This document shows, one piece after another, positions 5,470 through 11,211 of a DNA stretch of 11,211 nt; within the stretch, counting starts at the first letter, position 1; every line of letters begins with the position of its first letter. This stretch comes from Pseudomonadota bacterium. Lineage in GTDB: Bacteria > Pseudomonadota > Alphaproteobacteria > SMXQ01. Where the stretch lies: contig JADFPK010000041.1 of the NCBI GenBank assembly GCA_022562375.1, positions 1 through 11,211 of the forward strand, written 5' to 3'. The position numbers and the translations under genes were made by a program. The notes beneath the pieces are model-generated. The model was not told the DNA's origin, ran no database searches, and saw only the letters and a list, made by a program, of their open reading frames with translations.

Positions 5470-6345
5470 CTAAAGATCGAGCTCGACCCAGATCGGCTGG
5501 TGGTCCGACCCTTGGGCCTCGGCGTCGACCCGCATGGAGTTGACCTTGCGCGCGAGATCGGCGGTGACGAAGGCGTAATCGATCCTGTCGATAGTGCCGT
5601 TCTTCCTCGGTATAGTGCCGCCGCCTTCCGGGTCGTTGCCCGCCGCGATCCAGCAATCGATCAGCCCGTCCATGGCCGTGATGCGCCCGTATTTGTCGTC
5701 CATGGGGCCGCAGAGCGCGACGTATTCGGCCGAGCAGGGCTTGAGGTTGAAGTCCCCCATCAGTATGGCCGAGTGCGCCAGCGGCGGCGGCGCGCCCTCC
5801 AGGCTCCAGATCTCGCTCAGGCCGGGCGGCCCGGTCAGCGCCGCGCCCTCGATATGCGCCCCGTTCAGCACCTTCCGCAGCTTGACGATCTGGCCCATGC
5901 GCTCCGGCGCCGCGGCATGGGCGAGGTGCACCGAAAAGACGCGAAGCGGCCCCGACGGCGTCTCGATCACGCCTTCGAGGGCCGAGCGCTGCATGCTGAC
6001 CTGCTCGACCAGGGCGAGCTTCGGCAGCGTGTGGTTGCGCGACGCCAGAATTGGCGTGCGCGACAGCAGCATGTTGCCGAACTGGCGCCGGCGGTGGACG
6101 ACGCGCCCGCTATCGTCCTTGAAACTGCCCTCGAGGTCGAGGCAGGGGCCGTAAACCCAATAGTAATCCGGGAAATTGGCGGCGATATCCGCCTTCAGAT
6201 CGGCGCCGCCGGTGCGCTCCCAGCATCGGTCCACCTCCTGCAGCGTCATGATATCGGCGCCCTCGATCTCCCGGCAGACGCGGTCGATATCGACCCGCCC
6301 GTCCTTGCCGGTGCCGTACTGGATGTTGTAGCTGGCGAATTTCAT
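5470..6345 (-). CDS. Endonuclease/exonuclease/phosphatase (EEP) family protein
   Basis: This 291-residue metal-dependent phosphoesterase is predicted to be cytoplasmic, with no signal peptide. The EEP signature set is complete: N7 in SYNIQYG, E37 in LQEVDR, H140 in SVHLAH, D198 and N200 in GDFN, D256 in DRIDYAF, and D281-H282 in SDHQP. The family includes DNA repair nucleases, sphingomyelinases, inositol phosphatases and phosphodiesterases, and the sequence does not reveal the substrate. The ATG at 6345 is preferred because GGGAG lies 4 nt upstream and the fold begins at MKFASYN. An upstream ATG at 6363 has no Shine-Dalgarno. It is the first gene of the leftward cluster, 19 bp before the PEP-mutase-like gene, so it may act on a phosphorylated metabolite of that pathway. 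That link is only positional. Confidence 0.85.
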   Translation of the reverse strand: MKFASYNIQYGTGKDGRVDIDRVCREIEGADIMTLQEVDRCWERTGGADLKADIAANFPDYYWVYGPCLDLEGSFKDDSGRVVHRRRQFGNMLLSRTPILASRNHTLPKLALVEQVSMQRSALEGVIETPSGPLRVFSVHLAHAAAPERMGQIVKLRKVLNGAHIEGAALTGPPGLSEIWSLEGAPPPLAHSAILMGDFNLKPCSAEYVALCGPMDDKYGRITAMDGLIDCWIAAGNDPEGGGTIPRKNGTIDRIDYAFVTADLARKVNSMRVDAEAQGSDHQPIWVELDL

Positions 6346-6349
6346 GGCG

Positions 6350-6354
6350 CTCCC
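6350..6354 (-). promoter_or_regulatory. Shine-Dalgarno deciding the EEP gene start
   Basis: GGGAG on the minus strand lies 4 nt before the ATG at 6345. The alternative ATG at 6363 is preceded by AT-rich DNA without any purine-rich site. Confidence 0.5.
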
Positions 6355-6364
6355 ACTCGTCATT

Positions 6365-6378
6365 TTCGAATTATCGAA
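6365..6378. promoter_or_regulatory. Small palindrome in the divergent spacer
   Basis: TTCGA-ATTA-TCGAA is a perfect 5-bp inverted repeat around an AT core, 20 bp upstream of the EEP start. It is the most AT-rich part of the 154-bp spacer between the leftward cluster and the asparaginase gene. It could be an operator, but it is short enough to be chance. No good sigma-70 promoter was recognised on either strand of the spacer. Confidence 0.25.
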
Positions 6379-6485
6379 TGCGTTGCCGGAACTTAGCGCA
6401 CCTTGGCCCGGCTAGCCACGGTCAAAAGGCCATGGCGTTCATCGCCCGATTTGCCTAATCTGGCCGGCCACCAACGCCTAATACC

Positions 6486-6490
6486 AAAGG
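6486..6490 (+). promoter_or_regulatory. Shine-Dalgarno deciding the asparaginase start
   Basis: AAAGG lies 9 nt before the ATG at 6500 but only 3 nt before an in-frame TTG at 6494. The ATG is therefore the better start. Confidence 0.5.
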
Positions 6491-6499
6491 TCCTTGATA

Positions 6500-7537
6500 A
6501 TGACCCTTAGAGATCGGGCAGGCGAACCGCGCGAAGGCCCGGCGGTCATCGAGGTCACCCGTGGCGCCATGGTCGAAAGCCGCCACCTGGCGACCATCGC
6601 CGTGGTCGATGCCAAGGGCAAGGTGGTGATGGCCGCCGGCGACATCGAAGCGCCCATCTTTCCGCGCTCGGCGGTCAAGCCAATCCAGGCGCTGGCCCTC
6701 ATCGAGACCGGCGCGGCGGAGGCGTTCGGTCTCGGGGACCGGGAAATCGCCCTGGCCTGCGCCAGCCACGGCGGCGAGGCGGCGCACGTCGAGGCGGTGC
6801 TCGACTGGCTGTCTGGCATCGGCTGCGGCGAGAACGATCTCGAATGCGGCCCCCATCCGCCCCTGGTCGAGGCGGCGAACCGGGCGCTCGTCCGCCAAGG
6901 CCGGGCGCCAAGCGCCGTTCACAACAACTGTTCGGGCAACCACGCCGGGTTCCTGACGGTGGCCCGGCATCTCGGCGACGACACCAAGGGCTATATCGGT
7001 CTCACCCACCCGGTCCAGCAGCGCGCGCTCGGCATATTGGAACAGATGACCGGCGTCGATCTCGCCGATGCGCCGCGTGGCATAGACGGCTGCGGCATCC
7101 CGGTGATCGGCGTCGGCCTTGGCAATCTGGCGCTGGCCATGGCGCGCTTCGCCGAACCCGCCGAATTGCCCGAAGGCCGCCGGCAAGCGGTGGCCAGGAT
7201 AAGCGCCGCCGTGGCGGCCGAGCCGTTGATGATGGGCGGCGCCGGCCGCTTCACCACCCGCGTCCTCGAAGCCGCCGGCGACAAGGTGCTGGTCAAGGGC
7301 GGCGCCGAGGGGGTCTATGTGGCGGCGCTGTTGGAGCTCGGCCTCGGCATCGCCATCAAGGTCGATGACGGCGCCATGCGCGCGTCGGAGACCGTCATGG
7401 CCCACCTTCTCCGCCGCTTCGGGGTGCTCGACGATGAAACCATGGAAACCCTCGGCGATCTCCAGGAGCCACGCGTCAAGAACTTCGCCGGAGAGGTGGT
7501 CGGGCACATAAAATTAAGCGCCAAGCCCCCGATTTAG
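6500..7537 (+). CDS. Asparaginase II family protein (Rhizobium etli ReAV type)
   Basis: This 345-residue cytoplasmic enzyme is of the class related to R. etli ReAIV/ReAV and is predicted to hydrolyse L-asparagine to aspartate and ammonia. It is unrelated to the E. coli AnsA/AnsB fold. Signature positions fit ReAV at a constant offset of nine: SAVK (S57, K60 for Ser48, Lys51), CASHGG (S89 for Ser80), NNCSG (C144 for Cys135) and DGCG (C198 for Cys189). K266 in LVKGGAEG fits Lys263. The exception is N147, at the position I recall as Lys138, which helps the two Cys bind zinc in ReAV. Activity could be altered or use a different metal site. The gene stands alone, divergent from the leftward cluster and 106 bp before the next gene. 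A link to the dicarboxylate cluster through aspartate is possible but unproven. Confidence 0.87.
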   Translation: MTLRDRAGEPREGPAVIEVTRGAMVESRHLATIAVVDAKGKVVMAAGDIEAPIFPRSAVKPIQALALIETGAAEAFGLGDREIALACASHGGEAAHVEAVLDWLSGIGCGENDLECGPHPPLVEAANRALVRQGRAPSAVHNNCSGNHAGFLTVARHLGDDTKGYIGLTHPVQQRALGILEQMTGVDLADAPRGIDGCGIPVIGVGLGNLALAMARFAEPAELPEGRRQAVARISAAVAAEPLMMGGAGRFTTRVLEAAGDKVLVKGGAEGVYVAALLELGLGIAIKVDDGAMRASETVMAHLLRRFGVLDDETMETLGDLQEPRVKNFAGEVVGHIKLSAKPPI

Positions 7538-7643
7538 TCGCCGCGCGGGAGCACAAGTGAACCGGCTAGTTCCGACTGCCGGGGCATGGTAACGTCTGGC
7601 CGTTCGCCGCAATCAGAGACCTGCCGAAAGAGGAACTTACCCC

Positions 7644-7847
7644 ATGGAAATGACGGCCTATGTGCTTCTGATCATCGTCGCCGTGATGTGGCTCATCGCC
7701 ATGATCTTCGGCATGATTGTCGCCTTCCCTTTCGGCATTCTCGGGCTTCTGGTCATCGTCGGCGTCGGCCTGTTGTTTATCAAGGTGCTGAAGGAACGCC
7801 TGTCAAACAAGGAAGACGAGTACTACTCAAAGAACGTCGATCAATAG
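7644..7847 (+). CDS. Small two-helix membrane protein of unknown function
   Basis: I do not recognise the family of this 67-residue protein. Residues 4-47 are strongly hydrophobic, broken by a PFG turn near 29-31, so a helical hairpin in the inner membrane is likely. It is followed by a charged tail (KERLSNKEDEYY). It has no Cys or His and no cleavable signal peptide. A good Shine-Dalgarno (AGAGGAA, 7629-7635) lies 8 nt before the ATG. Its stop codon TAG overlaps the Shine-Dalgarno of the YbjQ-family gene that starts 9 bp later, so the two are almost certainly co-translated. This suggests that it anchors or partners that protein. Confidence 0.8.
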   Translation: MEMTAYVLLIIVAVMWLIAMIFGMIVAFPFGILGLLVIVGVGLLFIKVLKERLSNKEDEYYSKNVDQ

Positions 7848-7856
7848 AGGCCAAAG

Positions 7857-8180
7857 ATGTTGATGACCACACAGGATGAGTTCGCCGACTATAAAATCGT
7901 CGCCACGCTCGGCATCGTGAAAGGCAACACCATCCGTGCCCGTCACGTCGGTAAGGATATCATTGCGTCCCTGCGCAACCTGATCGGCGGCGAGGTAGTG
8001 GAGTACACCAAGATGCTGGCGGAATCGCGCGAGCAGGCCTTGAACCGCATGATCGCCGAGGCCCAGCGCGATGAGGCGGACGGCATCGTCTGCCTGCGCT
8101 TCAGCACCTCCGCAATCATGCAGGGATCGGCCGAGCTGTTGGCCTACGGCACCGCGGTGAAGCTGCGCAAGGAAGAGTGA
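7857..8180 (+). CDS. YbjQ/UPF0145 family protein (heavy-metal-binding-domain type)
   Basis: This 107-residue cytoplasmic protein is of the YbjQ (UPF0145) family. The typical pattern is present: YKIVATLGIVKGNTI at 12-26, HVGKDIIASLRNLIGGE near 30-46, a charged helix with REQALNRMIAEA, and the closing MQGSAELLAYGTAVKL at 88-103. Family members form small pentameric or higher-order rings in structures, and their biochemical role is not known. The heavy-metal label in databases is weakly supported. The ATG at 7857 has AGAGG 6 nt upstream. It forms a two-gene unit with the preceding hairpin membrane protein. It ends only 13 bp from the end of the convergent pgi gene, with no obvious terminator between them. 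Confidence 0.85.
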   Translation: MLMTTQDEFADYKIVATLGIVKGNTIRARHVGKDIIASLRNLIGGEVVEYTKMLAESREQALNRMIAEAQRDEADGIVCLRFSTSAIMQGSAELLAYGTAVKLRKEE

Positions 8181-8193
8181 ATACGCCGGTGGT

Positions 8194-9879
8194 CTAGATT
8201 TGCCCCAGCGCCTTGGCGAGGGCGGCGAGGCCGGAGGCCGTGTCGGTTCCGAGATCGACCCGGAGCACCCGCCGGTGGCGCTGCTCGAGCGCCGCGAGAT
8301 CGCCCTCGGCCTGGGCGCCGATCAGGGCGGCGAAGCCGTAAGCCGTCTCCGGTATGGCGACATCCTCACTAGGCTGGTCCACCAGTTGCAGGAAAAGACC
8401 GTTATCGGGCCCGCCCTTGTGCAACTGGCCGGTGGAGTGCAGGAAGCGGGGGCCGAAGCCAAGAGTCACCGCAAGGGTGAGGCGGTCACGAAGGGCGAGG
8501 CGGATGTCCGTCAACGCCGTCGCGGTCCCCTCCGTCGGCGCGAGATAGGCCTGCAGGGCGACGTAATCGCCGGGCCGGGCGCCGCCGCTCCAGGCCGAAA
8601 GCGCTTGCATCAAGGCCTCCGGATCGCCGGCACCGACAGCGCTACCGATACTGGCCGCGGGATCGGCTTCCGGCGTTTTGGCGCCTTTCGCCGCCGGCGC
8701 CATCGCCTGGCGCGCCAGTTCCTTGGCGATCTCGACGTCCGGCTGATCGAAGGGATGAACGCCGAGCGCCGCCGCCGCCGCCGCCACCGCCACCTGCCAA
8801 CGGAACATCTCCTGGGCAAGGCCGGCGACATCGGAAATTTCGATCCGCGCCAGCGGATGACCGGCGGCGATGAGCGCGGAATGCAACGCCCCGTCCGCTT
8901 CCCCCGGCCCATCGCCGGCCAAGGTGAAGGACACGAAGAACCGGTCATCGCCGTAGGCATCCACCTCGCCGGGCGCCTCGCCCGCCACCGGCACGATGCC
9001 GATGCCCTCCTTGCCGAGGCTCTCGGCGATGAGCTGCTCTATCCATGCCGGCAAGGCGGCAAGCGCCGGCGAGGTCAGGAAGGTGAGTTTGTCACGGCCC
9101 GAGCGGGCGAGCTCGGCCAACGCCGCGCCGAGGACGAGCGCCGGGTTCTCGGTCTCCGCCACCGCCGGCCCGCAGGCCGCCGCCATCGCCTGGGCGCCGG
9201 CGAGCAAGCGGCGGATATCCATGCCGGCGAGAGCGGCCGGCACCAGCCCGAACACCGAGAGCGCCGAGTACCGCCCGCCGACGTCCGCGGGCGCCAGGAA
9301 GGTGTTCCTGAAGCCCCGGCCGGCGGCGAGATCGGCAAGCGGAGAACCGGCATCGGTGATGGCGGTGAAACGCCGCCCCGGACCCGAGCCGGTCTCGCCG
9401 GCGCGCCGCCAGAAGGTCCTGAACAGCGACAGGGTCTCGAGCGTGGTTCCCGACTTGCTCGACACCAGGAACAGGGTGCGGCCGATGTCGATGCGCCGCT
9501 CGACGTCAAGCACCGCCGCCGGGTGGGTGCTGTCAAGCACGATCAATTCCGGGTAATGCGCCCCGCTCCCCAAGGCGGCGGCGAAGACCTCGGGCGCCAG
9601 GCTGGAGCCGCCCATGCCGAGCAGCACGACGTGGCGCGTCCCCTCGCCGCAGACCTGATCGGCGAAGCGTTCGATCCCCTCGATCTGCCCCGCCATGGCG
9701 TCTGGCAGATCGAGCCAGCCCAGCCGGTCGGAGATCTCCGCCACCGGTTCCTCGAACCACACCGTCGGGTCCTTGGCCCAGAGCCTGCGGCCGAGCCCGG
9801 CGGCGCGCCACTTCGCAAGCCGCGCGTCGACCGACGCGCGATATGCGCCCAGATCCAGAACCTGGCGGTTCAGCCCCAC
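8194..9879 (-). CDS. pgi: Glucose-6-phosphate isomerase
   Basis: This 561-residue cytoplasmic isomerase interconverts glucose-6-phosphate and fructose-6-phosphate. Sugar-phosphate and active-site segments are visible: GMGGSSLAPEVF at 88-99, VSSKSGTTLET at 139-149, GGRYSALSVFG at 201-211, IAESLGKEGIG near 284-294, and HPFDQPDVEIAKELA at 375-389 with the conserved Lys. HSTGQLHKGG follows at 481-490. The layout matches the isomerase half of the bifunctional transaldolase/phosphoglucose isomerase proteins more than E. coli Pgi. It would use the fructose-6-phosphate made by the transaldolase encoded just upstream. The start is taken as GTG at 9879. It has no convincing Shine-Dalgarno and lies in the same frame as tal, only five codons after its stop, so translation probably depends on tal. 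Confidence 0.92.
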   Translation of the reverse strand: MGLNRQVLDLGAYRASVDARLAKWRAAGLGRRLWAKDPTVWFEEPVAEISDRLGWLDLPDAMAGQIEGIERFADQVCGEGTRHVVLLGMGGSSLAPEVFAAALGSGAHYPELIVLDSTHPAAVLDVERRIDIGRTLFLVSSKSGTTLETLSLFRTFWRRAGETGSGPGRRFTAITDAGSPLADLAAGRGFRNTFLAPADVGGRYSALSVFGLVPAALAGMDIRRLLAGAQAMAAACGPAVAETENPALVLGAALAELARSGRDKLTFLTSPALAALPAWIEQLIAESLGKEGIGIVPVAGEAPGEVDAYGDDRFFVSFTLAGDGPGEADGALHSALIAAGHPLARIEISDVAGLAQEMFRWQVAVAAAAAALGVHPFDQPDVEIAKELARQAMAPAAKGAKTPEADPAASIGSAVGAGDPEALMQALSAWSGGARPGDYVALQAYLAPTEGTATALTDIRLALRDRLTLAVTLGFGPRFLHSTGQLHKGGPDNGLFLQLVDQPSEDVAIPETAYGFAALIGAQAEGDLAALEQRHRRVLRVDLGTDTASGLAALAKALGQI

Positions 9880-9897
9880 ATCAAGAGGCCCATGTTA
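9880..9897 (-). other. Single in-frame stop and five-codon linker between tal and pgi
   Basis: tal ends with TAA at 9895-9897. The next codons read H-G-P-L-D and then the GTG of pgi in the same frame. Removing this one stop would give a continuous protein of about 932 residues, close to the size of natural Tal-Pgi fusions. An ATG at 9891-9893 in another frame opens only a seven-codon frame. Confidence 0.8.
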
Positions 9898-10992
9898 AGA
9901 GGCAAGAGCCAGGCGCTTCGAATCGAGAGCGGCGATCAGCTGGTCGAAGGAATCGGCGAAGGCGGCGACGCCGTCGATCTGCAGCCGCGCCGTGATCTCG
10001 TCGAGACCGATGCCGAGTTCCTTGAGCTTCGCCAAGTCGTCGGCGGCCTCATCGAGACCCTGATCGATGGTCCGCCTCGGGCGCCCGTGATCACGGAAGG
10101 CATCGAGCGTCGCCATCGGCAGGGTGTTCACCGTGTCCGGTCCGATCAATTCCTCGACATAGAGCACGTCGGAGAACGCCGGATCCTTGGTGCCGGTGCT
10201 CGCCCACAACACCCGCTGGACGTGCGCGCCCTTCGCCTTTAGCGAGGCGAAGCGATCGCCACCAAAGATTTCGCCGAAGCGGGCGTAAGCCATCTTGGCG
10301 TTGGCGATGGCGATCTTGCCCTTGAGCGCGGCGGCGTCGGCGGTGCCGATGCCGTCGAGCGCCCGGCCGGCGGCGGTGTCGATGCGGCTGACGAAGAAGG
10401 AGGCGACGGAGGCGACGGAAGCGGGATCGGCGGCGCGCTCCAGCCCCTCGATATAGGCCCCGGCGACGGCCTCGTAATGGCCGAGCGAGAACATCAAGGT
10501 GGCGTTGACGTTGATGCCCTCGCCGATCAGCGTCGCCAGCGCCCCGATGCCCTCGGGCGTCGCCGGCACCTTGATCAACACATTGGGGCGATCGACCGCC
10601 CGCCACAGGCGTCTGGCCTCGTCCACGGTGCCGTCGGTATCCGCCGCCAGATGCGGCGAGACCTCGAGGCTGACGAAGCCGTCGGCGCCCGCCGTGCGCT
10701 GATGGACCGGCGCCAGGATGTCCGCCGCCATGCGGATGTCCTCGACCGCCAGCGCCTCGTAGATCGCCTCGGTGGGGGCGTCCGGGTCGTCGCCGATCAA
10801 GGCGCCGAGCGCCTGGTCGTAATCGGCGCCGCCGGCCAGCGCCTTGTCGAAGATCGTCGGGTTGGACGTGACCCCGCTCAAGCCGTCCTCAATGATGAAG
10901 CGTTTGAGCCCGCCGCCGGTCAGAAGGGCGCGTTCGATATAGTCGAGCCAGACCGCCTGGCCATGATCATTCAAGCTGCCAAGGGGGTTCAT
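9895..10992 (-). CDS. tal: Transaldolase
   Basis: From the ATG at 10992 this is a 365-residue cytoplasmic transaldolase. It transfers a dihydroxyacetone unit between sedoheptulose-7-phosphate and glyceraldehyde-3-phosphate, giving erythrose-4-phosphate and fructose-6-phosphate. Motifs are GVTSNPTIF at 40-48, VLIKVPAT at 138-145 with the Schiff-base Lys141, and LWASTGTKD at 262-270. The length fits the long transaldolases that are fused to Pgi in some bacteria. The open frame starts at an upstream TTG, but AGGAG lies 5 nt before the ATG and the TTG sits inside the end of rpiB. rpiB, tal and pgi form one operon. A small in-frame duplication encodes ASVASVAS near residues 191-198 and may be a slippage relic. 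Confidence 0.93.
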   Translation of the reverse strand: MNPLGSLNDHGQAVWLDYIERALLTGGGLKRFIIEDGLSGVTSNPTIFDKALAGGADYDQALGALIGDDPDAPTEAIYEALAVEDIRMAADILAPVHQRTAGADGFVSLEVSPHLAADTDGTVDEARRLWRAVDRPNVLIKVPATPEGIGALATLIGEGINVNATLMFSLGHYEAVAGAYIEGLERAADPASVASVASFFVSRIDTAAGRALDGIGTADAAALKGKIAIANAKMAYARFGEIFGGDRFASLKAKGAHVQRVLWASTGTKDPAFSDVLYVEELIGPDTVNTLPMATLDAFRDHGRPRRTIDQGLDEAADDLAKLKELGIGLDEITARLQIDGVAAFADSFDQLIAALDSKRLALAS

Positions 10993-10997
10993 GTGGT

Positions 10998-11002
10998 CTC
11001 CT
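10998..11002 (-). promoter_or_regulatory. Shine-Dalgarno deciding the transaldolase start
   Basis: AGGAG on the minus strand lies 5 nt before the ATG at 10992, in the 11-bp gap after the rpiB stop. Confidence 0.6.
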
Positions 11003-11003
11003 C

Positions 11004-11211
11004 TCAAGCCTTGTCCTTGCCGCCATAGCGGACCTCGAGCGCCGCGACCTTCTCCAGCCGGCGGCGGTGGCGCGCCTCGCCGCTGAACCGGGCGTCAAGA
11101 TAACCGGCTACGAGCGCCAGCGCCAGTTCGCGGCCGATGACATCGGCGCCCAGCACCAAGACGTTGATATCGTCGTGTTCGACCCCCTGGCGGGCGGAAT
11201 AGGCGTCGTGA
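11004..11211 (-). CDS. rpiB: Ribose-5-phosphate isomerase B, C-terminal part (runs off the window)
   Basis: The last 68 codons and the TGA stop of an RpiB are visible, and the start lies beyond the window edge. RpiB interconverts ribose-5-phosphate and ribulose-5-phosphate in the cytoplasm. The fragment starts [21 protein letters not shown], where the second His matches the His99 region of E. coli RpiB as I recall it. It continues [11 protein letters not shown] and [18 protein letters not shown], where the Arg pair spaced four apart matches the phosphate-binding Arg133 and Arg137. The open frame has no interruption. It ends 11 bp before the tal ATG, so the three sugar-phosphate enzymes appear to be co-transcribed. 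Confidence 0.9.
   Translation of the reverse strand, partial: HDAYSARQGVEHDDINVLVLGADVIGRELALALVAGYLDARFSGEARHRRRLEKVAALEVRYGGKDKA

Noticed and set aside
6451..6484. Sigma-70 promoter TTGCCT/TAATAC for the asparaginase gene
   Set aside because: The spacer is 22 bp and the predicted transcript start would lie almost at the ATG, so this is not a credible promoter.
8181..8193. Possible bidirectional terminator between the convergent ybjQ-like and pgi genes
   Set aside because: Only 13 bp separate the stops and I see no stem with a T-run on either strand.
9880..9897. Frameshift between tal and pgi
   Set aside because: The two genes are in the same frame. The only interruption is a stop codon, so a frameshift or programmed slippage is not needed.
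8200..10242. Very long open frame on the plus strand opposite pgi and tal (680 codons)
   Set aside because: It is antisense to two clearly recognisable enzymes, has Arg/Gly/Ala-rich low-information protein sequence, and shows no family motif. Long open antisense frames are expected in GC-rich coding DNA.
10402..10419. 9-bp duplication GGCGACGGA in tal
   Set aside because: There are only two copies inside a conserved gene, encoding ASV-ASV. It is probably harmless slippage.

Overview
The window is GC-rich, densely coding DNA with short intergenic gaps. Gene content and family resemblances suggest an alphaproteobacterium, probably near the Rhodospirillales. This is an inference from protein style, because no rRNA, tRNA or other marker gene is present. 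No mobile element or CRISPR array was seen.

Region 1 (43..6345, all minus strand, transcribed right to left) reads as one long gene cluster. It holds an endonuclease/exonuclease/phosphatase (EEP) family protein, a PEP-mutase/isocitrate-lyase superfamily protein, an Ldh-type malate/lactate dehydrogenase, the two subunits of a class I (4Fe-4S) fumarase-type hydro-lyase, two three-helix succinate dehydrogenase membrane anchors, and the start of the SDH/fumarate reductase flavoprotein. Read as chemistry, the cluster could carry a C-C lyase product such as succinate through fumarate and malate to oxaloacetate. The flavoprotein is not intact. After about 134 residues it runs in frame into the C-terminal part of a 10-formyltetrahydrofolate-hydrolase-like formyltransferase. 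This is either an assembly misjoin or a real deletion fusion, and neither enzyme should work as encoded. No sdhB is present.

Region 2 (6346..8180, plus strand) starts from a 154-bp divergent spacer. It holds an asparaginase II (Rhizobium etli type) family protein with an apparent change at a zinc-ligand position. A tightly coupled pair follows: a 67-residue two-helix membrane protein and a YbjQ/UPF0145 protein.

Region 3 (8194..11211, minus strand) is a sugar-phosphate operon, rpiB (only its C-terminus is in the window), tal and pgi. Ribose-5-phosphate isomerase B, transaldolase and glucose-6-phosphate isomerase link the non-oxidative pentose phosphate pathway to hexose phosphates. tal and pgi lie in the same reading frame, separated by one TAA and five codons. 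They look like a split form of the fused transaldolase/phosphoglucose isomerase known from other bacteria.

The points most worth checking are the SdhA/formyltransferase chimera, the one-stop-codon separation of tal and pgi, the PEP-mutase-like protein with a Cys at the Asn122 position, and the Lys-to-Asn change in the asparaginase. I did not find a clearly new multi-gene system. The cluster in region 1 is the best candidate for an unusual pathway arrangement.
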